Shown here: piece by piece, positions 60,101 to 64,000 of the stretch
Numbering within the stretch: the first letter of the stretch is position 1
How the letters are laid out: the number at the start of each line of letters is the position of its first letter
Assembly: GCA_032358255.1 (NCBI GenBank)
Contig: JAULBX010023296.1
Coordinates: 1-64,000, forward strand
DNA from: Heterotrichella gracilis
Taxonomy: Eukaryota > Sar > Xanthophyceae > Tribonematales > Xanthonemataceae
Direction of reading: 5' to 3'
Length of the DNA: 64,000 nucleotides
Made by a program: the position numbers and the translations under genes
Notes under the pieces: generated by a model
The model's database searches: none
Told to the model about the DNA's origin: nothing
Seen by the model: only the letters and a program-made list of their open reading frames with translations

Positions 60101-62148
60101 AGTCAAATCTAAAGTAGACGATTGGAAGGCCTCAAGTTGTAATGAATGTTGTTGAAATGTTTGTAACCTGCATACCTGCTAGCATGGAACGAACTTACTG
60201 GTCCTGCAGGCCTTTGAGCAGGATTGCCTGCCTCGCATGACCATGGGGGTGGCAGTGAGGATTGTTAAAGGGGACGGGCTAGGGAAAAGTGTCCAGGTCA
60301 AGCTGTGGGATGTGGGCAGCAGCAAAGTAACGACAAGGGTTTCACTCTAAAGTTTGTCTAGGGGCTCTCCTATGAGTTGCCCATGGTTTGGTCAGGATTC
60401 CATAACGGTTCACGTGTTCTTGCCCCCCATTCCTGTTCACCCAGCCCCCCCCAAAATTGCGCGCAGATCAAGCTGTGGGATGTGGCCAGCAGCAAGCTGG
60501 TGTCGAGGCTGGAGGGCAACCAGGGGTGGGTGTGGTGCCTTGAGCCCATGGACGATGCACACCACGTGCTCATCAGCGGGGCGGTGGATGGCTGTGTGCG
60601 CGTGTTTGACTCGCGATCGGGCAGGCAGGAGGCGCACCTGTCGGTGGGGCAACCCACCTCCTCAGGTAAACCCTGAACCCTGAACCCAAAAACCTGAACC
60701 CTCAACTTTCAACCCTAAAGCGCTCGGGCAGGCAGGAGGCGCACCTGTGAGTGGGCCAAGGCACATCCTCTGGTAAACCCTAAATCCCTAGAAACCTGTC
60801 ACTTTGGACTATTTCCAATGCTTTGATGACAAATTTCCCTCCTTGCAGACGATCTGTACTGTGTTGTTTTCCCCTGTTTCTCTTATCGCAGGCGATCTGC
60901 CTCACACCACCTTCCCCCACTGCAGGCGAGCTGTGGTCCCAGGGGCACCCTGTGGCGGGCATGGCGCTGCGACCAGATGGGCGCCTGCTGGTGTGCGGTG
61001 TGTTTGACGGCGCGGTACAGGTGCGGTGGTCACTGCGTAGGGGTTTCTAAGGGATTTAGGGTTTAGGGGTGGCTTTCAGCTGTTTGACTGCGCAGTGCCG
61101 GTGCGGCTCAGAGGGTTTAGGGTTTAGTGTTTGGCTTACAGCTGTCCATGTCAAGCAGCATGCTGCGCAAGGGATTGTGTGGTGTGAAGCATGCAGTGTA
61201 GGGCTTTGGGGTTTCTTGAATGCAGGGGGCTGAGATACACAGTACGTATCTGTACCCACAACACAAGCCCTAGGTATTGGTTACAAGCCTTCTTGGAAAT
61301 ACAGCCAGGTCAGCAGTCACCCCGTACAGCTGGCACCACCCACACACCTATCTTGGCCATGCATCACCCATTCCTTCATGCACAGCGCAGACACACGCCC
61401 CATGACAGCTGGCATCTAGCCACTCACTCTGGCAAGGCCCACACCCGATCAACTGGCCAGCAGCTCGCGCCCAGCGCAGAAGAGCTGCGGGCCAGCTGGA
61501 TTGGCATGGGCATTGCCAGGGCGAGCGGCGTGATGCCGGCTGCCGTGGGTGTGCGGCATTATGCAGCAAATGCGCTGGGAATTGGGGTGGCATGTTCCGC
61601 AGCGCCGGTTCTCATGTACTGGCGGCGGTTAGTGGCTGTGCCAGGCTGTGGTACCCCATGAGCATAGCCACTGGCCGCCGCAGCTACATGCGCACCGGCC
61701 CTGCGGGATATGCAATTTCGACTCCCAGCGCATTTGCTGGGTTTACACCAGCCGCTGCGCACAGACAGCGTAGCTAACATGGCCTGACCCTCCCCCCTGA
61801 ACAGCCCACTGGCATGTCAGGTCTAACCCTGAGTGAAAGGCATGAATTTCGAATTAAATAATATACCCACTCAACCCCTACGTCTAGTCAGCACAACCCA
61901 ATACATCATATTTAGGGTTTAGGGTCTAGAATAAAAACCCGAAGCCCGCTGACACTCCCCTCCTTCCCTCGTCCCAGGTGGTCGACCTCCGCTGTCTGAA
62001 AACCCTACAGACCCTAAGCAGCCTGTACGGCCTGGGGGACGCCACCGAGGATGGGCACAGCGATCGGGTGACGCGCGTGGCGTGCCAAGATGATAGGGTG
62101 CTGTCAGCATCTTTTGACATGCAGGTGTGCTTGTGGCAGTTTGACTGA
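57132..62148 (+). CDS. F-box / WD40 repeat protein
   Basis: Ten plus-strand exons close in phase: 57132-57310, 57584-57740, 58226-58350, 58650-58878, 59424-59582, 59860-60024, 60210-60296, 60467-60665, 60926-61020, 61978-62148, giving 521 residues. The N-terminal F-box (about residues 19-60) reads WDDLPDGCLHHVLHFLPVPDML..., with VRQLDKRCKRLA and ALWR. WD-type blades follow: LSAGVQG...LVLWQL, VAACGFTGDVHVIDL, LATSSFDGTIRLWDV, IKLWDVASSKLV, VLISGAVDGCVRVFD, LLVCGVFDGAVQ and VLSASFDMQVCLWQF. Such proteins bind SKP1 through the F-box and present substrates to an SCF ubiquitin ligase; the substrate is unknown. Exons 3 and 7 are the least certain. Introns 2-9 carry many partial copies of adjacent exon edges, TTTAGGG-like tracts and, in the last one, a long hairpin. 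Confidence 0.82.
57827..57866 (+). repeat. Copy of the end of F-box exon 2
   Basis: CAGCCCCTCCTGTCACACACAGGGGTAGG repeats the exon 2 end and donor (57717-57746). It lies about 110 bp downstream in the intron. Confidence 0.8.
58074..58117 (+). repeat. Copy of the start of F-box exon 3
   Basis: GCCTGTGTCTGGTGTGCGCTTCCTG and CAGGCATGGCC repeat the start of exon 3 (58226 onward) but lack an internal stretch of about 15 bp. It lies about 150 bp upstream. Repeats of the word TTTGCACCTAGGG separate the two. Confidence 0.75.
58832..59032 (+). repeat. Three tandem copies of the F-box exon 4 end
   Basis: The exon end encoding MHLAPAHEACTM and its donor (to 58885) is repeated at about 58903-58960 and 58980-59032, with a period near 75 bp. 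TTTAGGG/TTTACGG words lie between and after the copies. Confidence 0.85.
59279..59460 (+). repeat. Three tandem copies of the F-box exon 5 start
   Basis: CAGGxxCTGTCAGACCTGCTG-type exon starts occur at 59279, 59348 and the true 59421. Each copy is followed by a CCCCGCCCTG word, and the copies are separated by CCTAAACCCTAAACCCCAACTTCCTC. Confidence 0.85.
60297..60327 (+). repeat. Copy of the start of the F-box exon at 60467
   Basis: GTCAAGCTGTGGGATGTGGGCAGCAGCAAAG repeats ATCAAGCTGTGGGATGTGGC... at 60467. It lies directly after the preceding exon's donor site. Confidence 0.8.
60720..60779 (+). repeat. Copy of the end of the F-box exon at 60665
   Basis: CGCTCGGGCAGGCAGGAGGCGCACCTG... down to TCCTCTGGTAAACCC repeats 60615-60672, with GTGAGTGGG where the true exon reads GTCGGTGGGG. 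It lies just downstream in the intron. Confidence 0.85.
61079..61108 (+). repeat. Copy of the end of the F-box exon at 61020
   Basis: CTGTTTGACTGCGCAGTGCCGGTGCGG repeats the exon end TGTTTGACGGCGCGGTACAG and its donor GTGCGG. TTTAGGGTTTAGG-like words flank it. Confidence 0.75.
61564..61739 (+). ncRNA. Intronic long hairpin, candidate small-RNA precursor
   Basis: Arms at 61564-61641 and 61662-61739 pair over about 78 nt around a 20-nt loop. The outer 17 bp are perfect (CAGCAAATGCGCTGGGA against its complement). Of roughly 15 other differences, about ten are G-U wobbles when read as plus-strand RNA; only about five are true mismatches, plus small bulges. The hairpin lies in the last intron of the F-box/WD40 gene in sense orientation. 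Algal miRNA precursors are often long intronic hairpins, so a miRNA or siRNA source is plausible; a fold-back transposon is the alternative. Confidence 0.55.
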
Positions 62149-63404
62149 GGGGAGGGAGGAGAGCGCCTTCCAGGGGATGCGCCATTTGGAAGAATTTGAA
62201 TTTGAGTTCAACCCCGCTGTGGTGTCACGCTGCCACAAGCACACCTGCAGGACGCTGACAGGGCCCTATCGCCCTGGCACGCCACGCATGGGGAGAAAAG
62301 CGCTCTCCTCGGGGCGTTGGGGATTGGCGCTGCAGGGCTGCTGTGGTATGGGAAGCGGGGAATTGCTGCTGGAGAAGTGCTGGGGAGACAATGCAACTGT
62401 GGAAGCTCTACCCTATGCCCTTGCGTGTCGAGTATATGTATTGAGCTGTTTGGGGGCAGTAATGGGGCATTGAGGGTAGGGAGGCGCGCACACTGTGAGG
62501 GCTGGTTGCCATGCCATGCCATGACAATGTTGGCAAGGCGCTACTGCACTGACAAGGCACTACCAGGTGGTGATGCATTAAACCACCACCGCAGGAGTTG
62601 CTGCAACTAGCTGACCCTGGGTTGTTAACGTGTGACCACAGCCTGTTCACCCGTTGTCATGGATGCTGAAGGAATAGGCCTGTTGTGTGACACTACCGGT
62701 ACTTGCTGATGGTCCAGCTTAACACTTGACGTCCTATGTGTCTGATTTCCTTTTCCTTTGTGAGCAAGTTTTCGTTTTCAAAGCCTTTATATCGCAATGG
62801 GGCACGTGGGGTGGCTGCAAGGGCGAGCTGCAGCATGCAGTCATGCTGACGAGGAGGTCACTGCCCTACCCACGTCACTAAGCTGAGCTCAGCAGCCAAT
62901 CAGGATGCAAATTGGGACCCCCTCGACATTTGCAGGGTCCCCGTGGAGGTTACCCCCCCAGGTTTCTGGATGTGCCAGAACGGGGGAGTGCCAAATCGGA
63001 ACATTTGTCTCAATATCCCGGGGGCCTTCCAGCCTGAGCGCTCTCGTGCCAAACGGGTTGATATAATAGCCTTCGCCACCAAAGTGTCGTCGAGACCAGG
63101 CTCGGAACGCGTAGCAGGCCAACGCATTGCGTTTGCGAGCCTTGTCATCCGCTGTCACATCACATTGTTAATTCCTTTTGTACGCTGCCACTCCCTCCCA
63201 TAAACAACGGCGGACTCTGCCACCAAAAGGTAGGTGCAGGTGCATGCGATGTTATCTGATACTGCAGTAACAAAGGCATCGCAAGCTTGAGAACCACGCA
63301 GGTTTGCGTTGATAACACCCTGATGCAGACTTTCCATTGCTGCAGGGCATTGTCAGTGACTGTTGGGAGTAGGTCTCGCCTATCGCAATTCGCACACTTT
63401 CAAG
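62149..63404. other. Intergenic region
   Basis: 3' flank of the F-box/WD40 gene and the promoter of the carrier gene. Overlapping open frames at 62889-63203 on both strands show no family motif and are not called. Confidence 0.5.
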
Positions 63405-63985
63405 ATGGCAGCTGCACCGGAAGCGCAGAAGGAGAGGAAAAAGGTGTTAATCCACCCCGCCATCAAGGGATTGGCAGGTAATTCTGTTGCGCCAGTATTG
63501 AGACTGCTTGCTGGAAGCCCTTGGTGCATAGCGTTTTGCACAGTCTGCCGCAATGCATGCACTCAGTCAGGTCGGCGTTCGGAACGATGATGACTCATCT
63601 ATGCCTGTGACTGGTAAGGTATCAAAGTACCTAATATAGATAGCATAAGCTGACTTGCCCTCAGGAGGCCTGGCATGTGTACTTTGTTCTTATAGTCTCG
63701 GCACGTGTGTCATGCATGCGGCACGTTGCAAACCCCCGCCTGCCGCACGCAGCTTTTCGCACAAGCCATGCTTCCTGGCTGCAAGCTGAACGTTACCTAG
63801 GCATGCAATGCTTTCAAACAGGCTAATGGTAGAGGCGTGTCGTCCCTAGGCGTCATCAACTTGAATGTGACTCACTGCTTTGGCTCACTCAGGGTCCATG
63901 GGAGGCGTGGTGGAGGCAACTTGCCTGCAGCCAATCGACACCATCAAGACACGCCTGCAGCTTGACCATCATGGCAAATACAGGG
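63405..63985 (+). CDS. Mitochondrial succinate/fumarate-type carrier, 5' part
   Basis: Two exons are seen, 63405-63477 and 63893-63985; both end in phase 1 and the second has a GTAAGG donor, so the gene continues past the window. The 55 residues seen start MAAAPEAQKERKK, then IHPAIKGLAG, GSMGGVVEATCLQPIDTIKTRLQLD. The PIDTIK sequence is the mitochondrial carrier signature (PxDxxK) at the end of the first helix. The Gly-rich segment followed by CLQPID and TRLQLD is, as I recall, typical of plant and yeast succinate/fumarate carriers (SFC1). Such carriers exchange dicarboxylates across the inner membrane and link the glyoxylate cycle to mitochondria. The carrier-family call is firm; the substrate call is moderate. 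Confidence 0.82.
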
Positions 63986-64000
63986 GTAAGGCAACCTGCA

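Noticed and set aside
57708-61108. Reading the repeated exon edges as additional coding exons
   Set aside because: Using the copies breaks phase or adds in-frame stops; the ten-exon model closes without them.
62889-63203. Overlapping open frames on both strands
   Set aside because: Frames are open on both strands at once, with no motif, splice partner or codon pattern to favour one.
1-64000. CRISPR arrays, bacterial operons, ribosomal RNA genes
   Set aside because: No regularly spaced repeats, no polycistronic gene runs and no rRNA-like conserved sequence were seen; the DNA is clearly eukaryotic nuclear.

Overview
The window is nuclear DNA from an intron-rich eukaryote, best read as a chlorophyte green alga. 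Evidence: short-exon genes with GT-AG introns and mixed GC; plant-type gene structures (a DRP1-like dynamin, a rhodanese/FSH1 hydrolase fusion of the kind I recall in plants, a UDP-glucose dehydrogenase close to plant length, a putative chloroplast-lumen TPR protein); Arabidopsis-type TTTAGGG telomere motifs scattered through introns; and a flagellar radial-spoke gene (CFAP251), which implies a flagellated stage. I cannot name the species. About 16 genes can be modelled, most with every exon phase closing. There is no operon logic; neighbours are unrelated except for two tandem duplicate pairs.

Layout. 1-900: AT-rich sequence unlike the rest, followed by the 3' part of a Kelch gene (946-1861). 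3.4-7.8 kb: two tandem LEA-like genes whose first exon is only the ATG. 8.2-14.8 kb: two tandem kinase-like genes (minus strand), each missing a different catalytic residue. 16.2-18.2 kb: an unknown secreted protein. 19.6-24.3 kb: CFAP251. 25.7-29.3 kb: DRP1-like dynamin. 30.6-32.2 kb: TPR protein. 33.2-33.7 kb: double Kazal inhibitor. 34.4-36.5 kb: WDR74/NSA1-like ribosome biogenesis factor. 37.1-39.1 kb: UDP-glucose 6-dehydrogenase. 40.1-40.4 kb: LSM1, intronless. 41.1-44.3 kb: presenilin. 45.4-47.4 kb: RNA polymerase III subunit RPC7. 49.0-51.4 kb: alpha/beta hydrolase. 52.1-56.6 kb: rhodanese/TRHO-FSH1 fusion. 57.1-62.1 kb: F-box/WD40 protein. 63.4 kb to the right edge: start of a succinate/fumarate-type mitochondrial carrier.

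What stands out. (1) At least eleven cases in which the edge of an exon, splice site included, has been copied in tandem into the adjoining intron, often separated by TTTAGGG-like tracts; the F-box/WD40 gene holds most of them. (2) A 176-nt hairpin with 78-nt arms in the last intron of that gene, in which most differences between the arms are G-U wobbles in sense RNA only, as expected of a selected RNA precursor. (3) TGCATGCA (RY-type) runs lying 80-300 bp upstream of many start codons. All gene models were built by hand from reading frames, splice dinucleotides, phase closure and recalled family motifs; no database search was run.
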